Shown here one piece after another: positions 5,899 through 11,591 of a stretch of DNA of 11,591 nt. Source of the stretch: FLUQ01 sp031550605. GTDB lineage: Bacteria > Desulfobacterota > Desulfovibrionia > Desulfovibrionales > Desulfovibrionaceae. Position 1 is the first letter of the stretch, and each line of letters starts with the position of its first letter. The position numbers and the translations under genes were made by a program. A model generated the notes under the pieces. The model did not search any database. It was given only the letters and a program-made list of their open reading frames with translations, and had not been told where the DNA came from. Location: assembly GCA_031550605.1 (NCBI GenBank), contig JAVBOK010000101.1, positions 1 to 11,591 of the forward strand. The letters run 5' to 3'.

Positions 5899-6882
5899 AT
5901 GAAATTTTCGGGCATTATGAAACGGGTTGCGGCGCTGCTTGTCTGCCTGGGCGTTACGGCTTTTGCGGCGCAGCCTTCCCAGGCCGCGGCCTATCCCACC
6001 AAGTCCATTGAGATGATCTGCACCATGAGCGCCGGGGGCGACAGTGACTACAACGCCAGGGCTCTGGCAAAATACCTGACCATAGAACTGGGCAAGGCGG
6101 TGGTGGTCACCAACATCACCGGCGGCGGCGGGTCCATTGGCACCGACGAGTTCGTGCATTCGAAAAACGACGGATACCGGCTGCTGATGAGCCACAGCCC
6201 CCAGCACAGCGCCACGGCTTTCGGCATCAGCGAATATTCCTGGAAGGATATGGAGCCCGTATGTGTGTTCGGCCGCGGCACCGGCGAAGTCATCACCGTG
6301 CCCGCCTCCTTTCCGGCCAACGATTTGAAAGGCCTGATCGAGGAATGCAAAAAGAATCCCGGCAAGTACAAGTTCGGGTACAACGCCGGGGCCACCAGCC
6401 ATTACATGGGCGTAAACCTTGCGCTTCAAGGCGCGCAACTGAACATGGTCACCACGGGCAGCGCGTCCGACCGCGTGGTGGGCCTGAAAGGCGGGCATCT
6501 GGACATCATCGTGGCCGGCATCCCCATGATCATCGATTACGTGAAAACGGGCCAGTTCAAGATCATCGCCAACTGCGCTTCCGAACGCAGCCCGAGCTAT
6601 CCGGACATCCCGACCTGCCTGGAACTGGGATATCCTTTCTTCTTTGACTCCACCTACACGCTGTATTCGGTGAAGGGCACGGACCCGGCCATCATCGCCA
6701 AACTGGCCGCGGCCGCCAAGAAGATCGTGCTGGAGAACAAGGACTATCAGGCGGAAATCAAGAAAGCCTACGGCCAGATCCCCTATTACCTGGGTACCGA
6801 AGATGCGAAGAAACTGCTGACCAAACAGCTGGACGCCTTCATGAGCGTGAAGGACCAGCTGCGGGCAGGGTTCAAGAAATAG
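5899..6882 (+). CDS. tctC: TTT periplasmic substrate-binding protein TctC, first copy
   Basis: A 327-residue TctC/Bug-family periplasmic binding protein. A signal peptide covers about residues 1-30 (basic KR at 8-9, hydrophobic VAALLVCLGVTAFAA core, Ala-rich cleavage region before AYPTKS). The mature part begins YP-x-KSIE-x-IC, as is usual for the family. The first ligand loop SAGGDSDYNAR and the second-loop region NITGGGGSIGTDE match the AGG-x-x-D and GGG patterns that clamp a carboxylate through main-chain contacts and water. The segment TTGSASDRVVGLKGGHLDI is also typical (GHxD). It delivers the substrate to TctAB. Its ATG has AGGAGG 5 bases upstream. It is followed by a near-copy, aligned over 296 mature residues without gaps, with 63 differences by hand count (about 79% identity). 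The ligand is unknown. Confidence 0.95.
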   Translation: MKFSGIMKRVAALLVCLGVTAFAAQPSQAAAYPTKSIEMICTMSAGGDSDYNARALAKYLTIELGKAVVVTNITGGGGSIGTDEFVHSKNDGYRLLMSHSPQHSATAFGISEYSWKDMEPVCVFGRGTGEVITVPASFPANDLKGLIEECKKNPGKYKFGYNAGATSHYMGVNLALQGAQLNMVTTGSASDRVVGLKGGHLDIIVAGIPMIIDYVKTGQFKIIANCASERSPSYPDIPTCLELGYPFFFDSTYTLYSVKGTDPAIIAKLAAAAKKIVLENKDYQAEIKKAYGQIPYYLGTEDAKKLLTKQLDAFMSVKDQLRAGFKK

Positions 6883-6888
6883 TGCGGC

Positions 6889-6917
6889 GAGTCCCCCCGC
6901 GCGCCGCGGGGGGACTC
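6889..6917. repeat. Hairpin 1 of the tctC-tctC gap: perfect 13-base stem
   Basis: GAGTCCCCCCGCG and its exact complement enclose a 3-base loop, 7 bases after the first tctC stop. No T-run follows on the plus strand, so it is more probably a 3'-end stabiliser or a weak terminator. It is the first of five hairpins in this gap. Confidence 0.75.
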
Positions 6918-6935
6918 CATCCCCCCAGATTGACG

Positions 6936-6959
6936 CAAACCCCGCAAGGACGGGGTTTG
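6936..6959. repeat. Hairpin 2 of the tctC-tctC gap: perfect 9-base stem
   Basis: CAAACCCCG-CAAGGA-CGGGGTTTG forms a perfect 9-base stem with a 6-base loop. It has the shape of a terminator stem, but only three T bases are present, inside the arm, and no T-run follows. Confidence 0.65.
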
Positions 6960-6986
6960 TGAAGGCACGCCCGCTCCGGCGCTTTG

Positions 6987-7007
6987 CGGCGGCAAGGAAT
7001 GCCGCCG
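6987..7007. repeat. Hairpin 3 of the tctC-tctC gap: perfect 8-base stem
   Basis: CGGCGGCA-AGGAA-TGCCGCCG, a perfect 8-base GC stem with an AGGAA loop. No T-run follows. The loop resembles a ribosome site, but no start codon follows at a useful distance. Confidence 0.5.
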
Positions 7008-7021
7008 GCGCCTGCGCGGCG

Positions 7022-7053
7022 GGTTGTTGCCAAAGAAGGCTTTGGCAACAACC
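7022..7053. repeat. Hairpin 4 of the tctC-tctC gap: perfect 14-base stem
   Basis: Arms at 7022-7035 and 7040-7053 (GGTTGTTGCCAAAG and its exact complement) enclose the loop AAGG. It lies four bases before the arm of the true terminator. It has no T-run of its own. Confidence 0.75.
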
Positions 7054-7057
7054 GTGC

Positions 7058-7092
7058 GCGTTCCCCCGCGGCGTGCGGGGGAACGCTTTTTT
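7058..7092 (+). terminator. Intrinsic terminator between the two tctC genes
   Basis: A perfect 12-base stem, GCGTTCCCCCGC / GCGGGGGAACGC with the 5-base loop GGCGT, is followed at once by six T bases (7087-7092). This is a textbook rho-independent terminator. It lies 30 bases before the second tctC start, with no clear promoter between it and that gene, so the second tctC must depend on read-through or on a promoter within the gap. Confidence 0.85.
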
Positions 7093-7122
7093 GTAACCGG
7101 AGGCGCATCGACAGGAGGTTTC

Positions 7123-8118
7123 ATGAACAGCTTGCTTCACCCGAAAAAGATGGCGGCCCTTTTGCTTTTCGCCGGGGCGGTCCTGGTTCTGGCCGCGGGG
7201 TCGTCGTTGGCGGCGGGGGCGGACAAATACCCCGCGAAATCCATTGAACTGATCTGCGCGTTCAGCGCCGGGGGCGACAGCGATTTCAACGCCCGCACGC
7301 TGGCCAAATATCTGTCCATCGACCTGGGCAAATCGGTGGTGGTCACCAATATCACCGGCGCGGGCAGTTCCATTGCCACGGACGAATTCGTGCATTCGAA
7401 AAACGACGGGTACCGCCTGTACATGAACCATTCCGCGCTGCACAGCGCCACCGGGTTCGGCATCAGCGACTACGCCTGGACGGACATGACCCCGGTGTGC
7501 ATTTTCGGCCGGGGCACGGGCGAGGTCATCACGGTGCAATCCTCCTTCCCGGCAAAGGACCTGAAAGGCCTGATCGAAGAAACCAAAAAGAATCCCGGCA
7601 AGTATAAGTTCGGGTACAACACCGGCGGAACCAGCCATTATCTGGCCGCGAAGCTCGAACTTGCGGGCGCGAAAATGAACATGGTCACCACCGGCAGCGC
7701 ATCCGACCGCGTGGTGGGCCTGAAGGGCGGGCATCTGGACATCGTGGTGGCCGGCATTCCCAACGTCATCGACTACGTGAAAACGGGCGAATTCAAGATC
7801 ATCGCCAACTGCGCGTCCGAACGCAGCCCGATGTATCCGGACATTCCCACTACCCTGGAACTGGGGTACGACTTTTTCTTTGACCCCACCTATACCCTGT
7901 ATGCGGTGAAGGGCACGGACCCGGCCATTGTCGCCAAACTGGGCGCGGCCACCAGAAAGATCGTGCTGGAGAACAAGGAATACCACGCGGAAATCAAGAA
8001 AGCCTTTGCCCAGAATCCCTACTATCTGGACGGGGAACCCATGCTGGCCCTGCTCAAGAAGCAGCTTGACGCCTATATGAGCATCAAGGACCAGTTGCGG
8101 GCGGGATTCAAAAAATAA
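7123..8118 (+). CDS. tctC: TTT periplasmic substrate-binding protein TctC, second copy
   Basis: A 331-residue TctC/Bug-family binding protein, paralogue of the gene just upstream. The signal peptide spans about residues 1-32 (HPKK, then a hydrophobic Ala/Leu/Val core ending SSLAAGA), and the mature protein starts DKYPAKSIELIC. The two signal sequences are unrelated, while the mature parts align end to end at about 79% identity. Differences cluster in the second glycine loop (GAGSS for GGGGS), around MNHSALHS for MSHSPQHS, in the LAAKLELAGAKMN region and near the C-terminus. Changes beside the ligand loops could shift specificity. The ATG at 7123 has AGGAGG 4 bases upstream; in-frame starts further upstream lie inside the terminator and hairpins. 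It is followed by its own terminator. It may serve the same TctAB with another ligand or affinity. Confidence 0.95.
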   Translation: MNSLLHPKKMAALLLFAGAVLVLAAGSSLAAGADKYPAKSIELICAFSAGGDSDFNARTLAKYLSIDLGKSVVVTNITGAGSSIATDEFVHSKNDGYRLYMNHSALHSATGFGISDYAWTDMTPVCIFGRGTGEVITVQSSFPAKDLKGLIEETKKNPGKYKFGYNTGGTSHYLAAKLELAGAKMNMVTTGSASDRVVGLKGGHLDIVVAGIPNVIDYVKTGEFKIIANCASERSPMYPDIPTTLELGYDFFFDPTYTLYAVKGTDPAIVAKLGAATRKIVLENKEYHAEIKKAFAQNPYYLDGEPMLALLKKQLDAYMSIKDQLRAGFKK

Positions 8119-8141
8119 GACGCCGGATGACGGCGGCCGGC

Positions 8142-8176
8142 AAGTCCCTTCGCTGCTCCGGGCGGAGGGACTTTTT
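8142..8176 (+). terminator. Intrinsic terminator at the end of the second TTT operon
   Basis: AAGTCCCTTCGC and GCGGAGGGACTT form a 12-base stem with one G-U pair and an 8-base loop, ending in five T bases (8172-8176). It lies 23 bases after the second tctC stop and separates the operon from pagP. Confidence 0.85.
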
Positions 8177-8278
8177 CGCGGGCCGGGGCGCGACGGCGGC
8201 TCTCGCGCATCGTGAAAATATGCTTGCGTTGAAAGAGTTTTTCGGGCTACAGATGCATAGAGTCCAAAGGTCGGCGAA

Positions 8279-8307
8279 AATCACGGCGCGCGGCGCCCGC
8301 CGTGATT
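8279..8307. repeat. Perfect 10-base stem in the pagP leader
   Basis: AATCACGGCG and CGCCGTGATT are separated by 9 bases, 31 bases before the pagP start. There is no T-run on the plus strand. It may be a leader hairpin affecting pagP expression, or a regulator site. The rest of 8177-8337 shows only weak promoter-like sequences (for example TTGAAA at 8229-8234) and no PhoP-type direct repeats that I can recognise. Confidence 0.5.
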
Positions 8308-8337
8308 CCCGTTCCCGAATACCTCAAACAGACGGTT

Positions 8338-8904
8338 ATGGCCATGCGGAGCATCGTATTCGCCAGCGTTTTGGCTCTGCTGCTTTTTTCCCGTCCCGCC
8401 GGGGCCGCGGATGCTTCCGCCGAAAAGGCGGGCGTGCTGCAGCGCGCGGAACAGCGGCTCGGCGAAATCTGGCGTTCGCCGGGTTACGACCTGTATCTGC
8501 CCGTGTACACGTGGCACAACAGGGCCATGTACGACCAGAGGCATATCCGCAGGTACAATGAAAATCCCTGGGGCCTGGGGCTGGGCAAATCCGTTCTTGA
8601 CGAGGACGGCGACTGGCATGCCCTGTACGCCATGGGATTCATGGATTCCTACAGCAAATTCGAACTGATCGCCGGGTACGGTTTTTTGAAGAACTGGCGG
8701 CCCTGGGGCCGGGACGGGGTCCGCCTGGGCGTGGGATATACCGCGGGCATTACCGCCAGGGAACAGTACAGCTATATTCCCCTGCCTCTGGTGCTGCCCA
8801 TGGCCGGCGTCGGCTACAAAAACCTTGATCTGCAGGCCGTGTACATCCCCGGCACGTACAACAACGGCAACGTGCTGTTCATCTGGCTGCGCTGGCAGTT
8901 GTGA
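8338..8904 (+). CDS. pagP: Lipid A palmitoyltransferase PagP
   Basis: A 188-residue outer-membrane enzyme that moves a palmitoyl chain from a phospholipid to lipid A. The signal peptide is residues 1-24 (short basic start, VFASVLALLLF core, AGAA end). An N-terminal amphipathic helix (about 29-47) precedes the eight-strand barrel. The catalytic set is intact: H60 in TWHNR and D103-S104 in FMDSYSK, equivalent to H33, D76, S77 of the E. coli enzyme. Other family landmarks are RYNENPWG (72-79), DWHALYAM (92-99), the YIPLP segment (146-150) and the C-terminal YIPGTYNNGNV (169-179). The glycine matching the E. coli ruler residue G88 is kept (G115, in AGYGF), so a 16-carbon donor is expected. An ATG at 8344 is an alternative start; neither has a strong ribosome site. 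It converges on the EamA gene, 78 bases apart, with only a weak hairpin (8959-8973) between. Confidence 0.93.
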   Translation: MAMRSIVFASVLALLLFSRPAGAADASAEKAGVLQRAEQRLGEIWRSPGYDLYLPVYTWHNRAMYDQRHIRRYNENPWGLGLGKSVLDEDGDWHALYAMGFMDSYSKFELIAGYGFLKNWRPWGRDGVRLGVGYTAGITAREQYSYIPLPLVLPMAGVGYKNLDLQAVYIPGTYNNGNVLFIWLRWQL

Positions 8905-8982
8905 GATGAGAGCGGCGCCGCGCGTTCCCGGCGGCAGCGTGCTTCGGGCGCCCCTGTCAGCGCGCCGCGCGCTTTCCCGCCG

Positions 8983-9876
8983 TCACGGCGCCGTCGTTTT
9001 CCCGGCGGGTTCCTTGCGCGGCCGCAGGCCGCTTACCAGCACGCCGGCCACGACAAACGCTCCGCCCAGCAGGGCGAGAAGCGGCAGGCGTTCCCCGGCG
9101 AGGCGCCCGAAAATGCCGCCCCAAACGGGTTCGCCGGCGTATATGATCGTGGCGCGGGTGGGCGAGATGCTTTTCTGCGCCCAGTTCATCACGGACTGAA
9201 TCAGGGCGCTGGCAATCCCGAGGCCGCAGGCGCTGCATGCAAAAAACCATGAAAAGGCGGGGATGCTCTCTCCCGCCAGAGGCATGAAGGCAAAGCCCAG
9301 AATCGAGGAAACGGCCACCTGGACGACGGTGACCCTGCGCACGTTCACGGTGTTGGCGAAAAGGCTTATCAGGACGATTTCCACGGCAATGGCGAAGGCG
9401 GCGAGCAAGGTCAGCAGTTCCCCCTCGCCGAACCCCGGCGACACGCCGTCCGGACCGGCCAGCAGGACAAGGCCGGCAAAAGCGCAGCCGATGCCCAGCC
9501 ATGCCGCGGGACGGGGCGGGCGGCGCGTCGCCAGCCATTGCAGCAGCGGCACCGCCGGCACGTAAAACGCCGTGACAAAGGCGGATTTGCTGGCGGTTAT
9601 GGAAAGAAGGCCGACGGTCTGCAACGCGTACCCGGAAAATAGCGCCAGGCCGATGGCCGTACCCGCGAGCGCTTCGCGCAGGGTCATGCCGCGCAGAACC
9701 GGCAGAGAGACCGCCGCCATGACCAGGGCGGCGCTGCCGAACCGCGTTCCCACAAAGAAAAGGGGACCGCCGGCCTCAAGGGCGGCGCGGATGATGATAA
9801 ACGTGGCGCCCCAGATGGCGGTGACGCCGACAAGCGCCCATTCGCCGCGCGTAGGAACAAACGCGTTTTTCCGCAT
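8983..9876 (-). CDS. EamA/DMT-family membrane transporter
   Basis: A 297-residue drug/metabolite-superfamily protein with two tandem EamA repeats of about five helices each, roughly residues 12-140 and 150-285. Typical features are WGATFIIIRAAL near the first helix, the RFGSAALVM segment of helix two, and in the second half the ATIIYAGEPVWGGIFG motif, which matches the common A-x-x-x-x-x-EPV-x-x pattern of this family. The C-terminal tail is short and basic. The ATG at 9876 lies 2 bases beyond the glcF-like stop, so translation is probably coupled, and no strong ribosome site is seen. Members export or import amino acids, nucleosides or other small metabolites; the substrate here is unknown. 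Its place in a glcD-glcF operon suggests a role with a 2-hydroxyacid or a product, as inference only. Confidence 0.9.
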   Translation of the reverse strand: MRKNAFVPTRGEWALVGVTAIWGATFIIIRAALEAGGPLFFVGTRFGSAALVMAAVSLPVLRGMTLREALAGTAIGLALFSGYALQTVGLLSITASKSAFVTAFYVPAVPLLQWLATRRPPRPAAWLGIGCAFAGLVLLAGPDGVSPGFGEGELLTLLAAFAIAVEIVLISLFANTVNVRRVTVVQVAVSSILGFAFMPLAGESIPAFSWFFACSACGLGIASALIQSVMNWAQKSISPTRATIIYAGEPVWGGIFGRLAGERLPLLALLGGAFVVAGVLVSGLRPRKEPAGKTTAP

Positions 9877-9878
9877 GC

Positions 9879-11006
9879 TCAGGCGTCCACGACGTCCAGC
9901 CAGTGGCGCACCGACATGCCGGAGCGGGCCGCGGCCGCAAGCTGCATGGCGCAGCCGGAACAGCCGGTCAGCACCTGGGCGGCGTCTTCGGGGAAGGCGT
10001 CCGCGCAGGCTCTGGCCATATCCATGGACAGGTCCGGGTCCGTCATTTTCAGGATGCCGCCCATGCCGCAGCACAGGCCCGTGCCCTTTTCCAGGCCGGG
10101 CAGGATGGAGGACAGAAAGTCCATATCCTTGTCCGTGTCCCAGTGGCAGGGTTGGTGATAGCCGTACACGGCGGGTTTGGCCGGCAAAAGGTCGGCCCGC
10201 GCGCCGGCAAGCAGGGCCGAAAGGGGGGTGAGGCTTTTTTTCCAGGCCGCGGCTTCGTCGCCCGTCAGAGGGCCTTCGGCGTATTCCGCCAGCCCGTGAT
10301 GGCAGGAAGCGCAGAACGCCGCGATGCGCGGCCGTCCCCGATCGCGCCAGAGGGCGATGTTCCGCTGCCGCATGGCGTTCATGGTTTCATACTGCCCCGC
10401 GTGGTGCAAGGTGCCCCCGCAGCAGGTGAAGCCGGAAGCGTCAAGCGGGACGTACCCCCGGGCGCCGAGCAGTTTTTCCGCCTTTTTCGTCCACTGGGGC
10501 CGCACGTTCTTCGCCGTGCAGCCGGAAAAGAGCAGCACGGGGACCGTGCCGGCGGCCGCTTCCGGGACGGGGCGCAGCCGCGCCCACGGAAGGATGCCTT
10601 TTTCGCCCGCCAGGGCTTTGGCCGCGGCCACGGAAGAACGCAGGGCCTTCGGGGTCAGCCCCTCGGGGGCGAGCGCAGCCAGATGCCCCAGTGTCAGCCA
10701 GGCCGGGCCCATGCGGTTGATCCACAGTTCCCACAGATACTGGGTCCAGTGCGGGTGCCTGGCCCGCACGTCGGCCAACAGGTCGGATGTGGAGAGCTTG
10801 CGGGCGCAGGCCTGCTTGCAGCGGCCGCAGCCGGCGCACAGCCGGGCCAGATCGCGTATTTCCTCCCAGGACAGGGAGGACGCGCCGCCGTCGACGGGTT
10901 CAAGCAGCAGCCGCTTGGCCTTGGGGGAATATTCCTCGCGCAGATGCCGCCGGAACACCGGGCAGACGTTCAGGCATTCGCCGCATTGCGTGCATCCGCG
11001 TTGCAT
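9879..11006 (-). CDS. glcF: GlcF-like iron-sulfur subunit of a 2-hydroxyacid oxidase/dehydrogenase
   Basis: A 375-residue Fe-S protein related to the glycolate oxidase iron-sulfur subunit. Two [4Fe-4S] clusters are bound near the N-terminus by C5-C8-C11-C15 and C57-C60-C63-C67, each in CxxCxxCxxxC form. Two cysteine-rich CCG domains follow: C163, C195-C196, C232, C235 and C287, C312-C313, C349, C352, both complete. Such subunits pass electrons from the flavin subunit to the quinone pool or another carrier. The ATG at 11006 shares one base with the stop of the upstream flavin subunit gene (TGATG), so the two are translationally coupled and probably form one complex. No glcE-like gene lies between them. 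Whether the substrate is glycolate, D-lactate or another 2-hydroxyacid cannot be decided from sequence, so the symbol denotes the family. Confidence 0.88.
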   Translation of the reverse strand: MQRGCTQCGECLNVCPVFRRHLREEYSPKAKRLLLEPVDGGASSLSWEEIRDLARLCAGCGRCKQACARKLSTSDLLADVRARHPHWTQYLWELWINRMGPAWLTLGHLAALAPEGLTPKALRSSVAAAKALAGEKGILPWARLRPVPEAAAGTVPVLLFSGCTAKNVRPQWTKKAEKLLGARGYVPLDASGFTCCGGTLHHAGQYETMNAMRQRNIALWRDRGRPRIAAFCASCHHGLAEYAEGPLTGDEAAAWKKSLTPLSALLAGARADLLPAKPAVYGYHQPCHWDTDKDMDFLSSILPGLEKGTGLCCGMGGILKMTDPDLSMDMARACADAFPEDAAQVLTGCSGCAMQLAAAARSGMSVRHWLDVVDA

Positions 11007-11591
11007 CAGTAGGCCTTGTTGGGGCTGAGTATGCCGTTGGGATCGAATGCGGCGCGCACCGCGCGCATCATGGCATGTTCCGCTTCGCCCAACTGGCGGC
11101 CCACCTCCTTGAGGCAGCCGCCGCCGTGTTCGCCGGAAATGCTGCCGCCGAATTCGAGCACGGCTTCATCCAGTTCGTGGTGGGTGCGCATGGTCCGTTC
11201 GGCATCGTCCGGATCGGAAGCGTCGTAGTGCAAATTGGCGTGGATATTGCCGTCCCCGGCGTGGCCGAAGGCGATAAGCCGCTTGCCGTTTTTCGCGGCG
11301 ATGTCTTCAAAGCGGCGCACGGCCTGCAGAATCCGGCCGCGGGGCACGGCCATGTCGCCGCCGATGCGGTCGGGCCCCATGACGTACGATGCGGCGGAAA
11401 CCCTGCGCCGGTGCGCCCAGATGGCGTTTTCTTCCTCGGCGCCCACGCCCCGGGCCTGCCACAGGCAGTCGTCAAGTTGCCCGGCCAGACGGGCGATTTC
11501 CAGGGGCACGGTGTCCGCGCTGCCGTCCACCTGGAAAAGCAGCAGGGAATTGACCGTGCCCGGCCAGGGAGTCTCTCCGGTTTTTTTCAGA
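11006..11591 (-). CDS. glcD: GlcD-like FAD-linked oxidase subunit, C-terminal part (cut by window edge)
   Basis: The last 194 residues of a flavoprotein of the GlcD / D-lactate dehydrogenase group (FAD-linked oxidase C-terminal domain). The signature AFGHAGDGNIHANL and the downstream SISGEHGGG are both present; in this family these histidines bind metal or substrate carboxylate near the flavin. The ending FDPNGILSPNKAY is typical of these enzymes. The FAD-binding PP-loop domain should lie beyond the right edge, and the frame is open to the last base. It oxidises a 2-hydroxyacid to the 2-oxoacid. It overlaps the glcF-like gene by one base and begins, or is early in, the minus-strand operon whose promoter is outside the window. 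The start codon is not visible. Confidence 0.9.
   Translation of the reverse strand, partial: LKKTGETPWPGTVNSLLLFQVDGSADTVPLEIARLAGQLDDCLWQARGVGAEEENAIWAHRRRVSAASYVMGPDRIGGDMAVPRGRILQAVRRFEDIAAKNGKRLIAFGHAGDGNIHANLHYDASDPDDAERTMRTHHELDEAVLEFGGSISGEHGGGCLKEVGRQLGEAEHAMMRAVRAAFDPNGILSPNKAY

Noticed and set aside
3843..5915. A 690-codon open frame on the minus strand opposite tctB and tctA
   Set aside because: Its product is rich in His, Gln, Gly, Asp and Arg with no domain-like pattern, typical of the antisense frame of a GC-rich membrane protein gene. The plus strand holds clear TctB and TctA.
6889..7092. CRISPR-like or tandem repeat array
   Set aside because: The five stems differ in sequence, length and spacing, so they are separate inverted repeats and not direct repeats with spacers.
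5860..7986. A 708-codon open frame on the minus strand opposite both tctC genes
   Set aside because: It is low in recognisable structure and contains two similar halves only because it mirrors the duplicated tctC genes. The sense strand carries signal peptides and family motifs.
8959..8973. Possible bidirectional terminator between pagP and the EamA gene
   Set aside because: The stem is only 6 bases (AGCGCG / CGCGCT) with a 3-base loop and is followed by too few T bases; the setting is convergent, but the evidence is too weak to list.
9903..11012. A 369-codon open frame on the plus strand opposite the glcF-like gene
   Set aside because: It is a composition shadow. The minus strand carries two full cysteine cluster motifs and two CCG domains in a coupled operon.

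Overview
The window is a GC-rich (roughly 60-65% by eye), gene-dense bacterial chromosome segment. Signal peptides, the outer-membrane enzyme PagP and periplasmic binding proteins indicate a Gram-negative. Two tripartite tricarboxylate transporter (TTT) systems, paired GlcD/GlcF oxidase genes and many perfect-stem hairpins would suit an anaerobic Desulfovibrionaceae-like organism (Desulfobacterota). A carboxylate-using proteobacterium of another class cannot be excluded, and this placement is inference only.

Layout. Positions 1-859 (minus) hold the start of one TTT operon, tctB then tctA, with tctA cut by the window edge. It diverges from a FadR-subfamily GntR regulator (1131-1943, plus); the 271-base gap between them carries dyads placed like operators. 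A perfect bidirectional terminator (2061-2084) separates the regulator from a minus-strand pair: an MBL-fold hydrolase (2088-3068) and, upstream of it, a short MGMT-family protein (3236-3634). Divergent from these, a good sigma70-like promoter at 3695-3723 drives a second, complete TTT operon on the plus strand: tctB, tctA, and two tandem tctC genes whose mature proteins align without gaps at about 79% identity. The 240-base gap between the two tctC genes contains five hairpins in a row, the last a textbook intrinsic terminator. After a further terminator comes pagP (lipid A palmitoyltransferase) with its catalytic residues intact. It converges on a minus-strand operon, glcD-like (cut by the right edge) > glcF-like > EamA transporter, in which the genes overlap by 1 base or sit 2 bases apart.

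Together the region looks devoted to carboxylate uptake and oxidation. Two TTT importers would take up organic acids, a FadR-type regulator probably senses one such acid, and a flavin/Fe-S 2-hydroxyacid oxidase would feed electrons from glycolate- or lactate-like acids into respiration. MBL, MGMT and PagP have no demonstrated link to this theme. I see no CRISPR array, RNA gene, transposon or phage gene. No gap without a gene exceeds 300 bases. I do not see a convincing wholly new system; the most notable points are the duplicated binding protein with its hairpin array, the operator-like dyads, and pagP in this setting.
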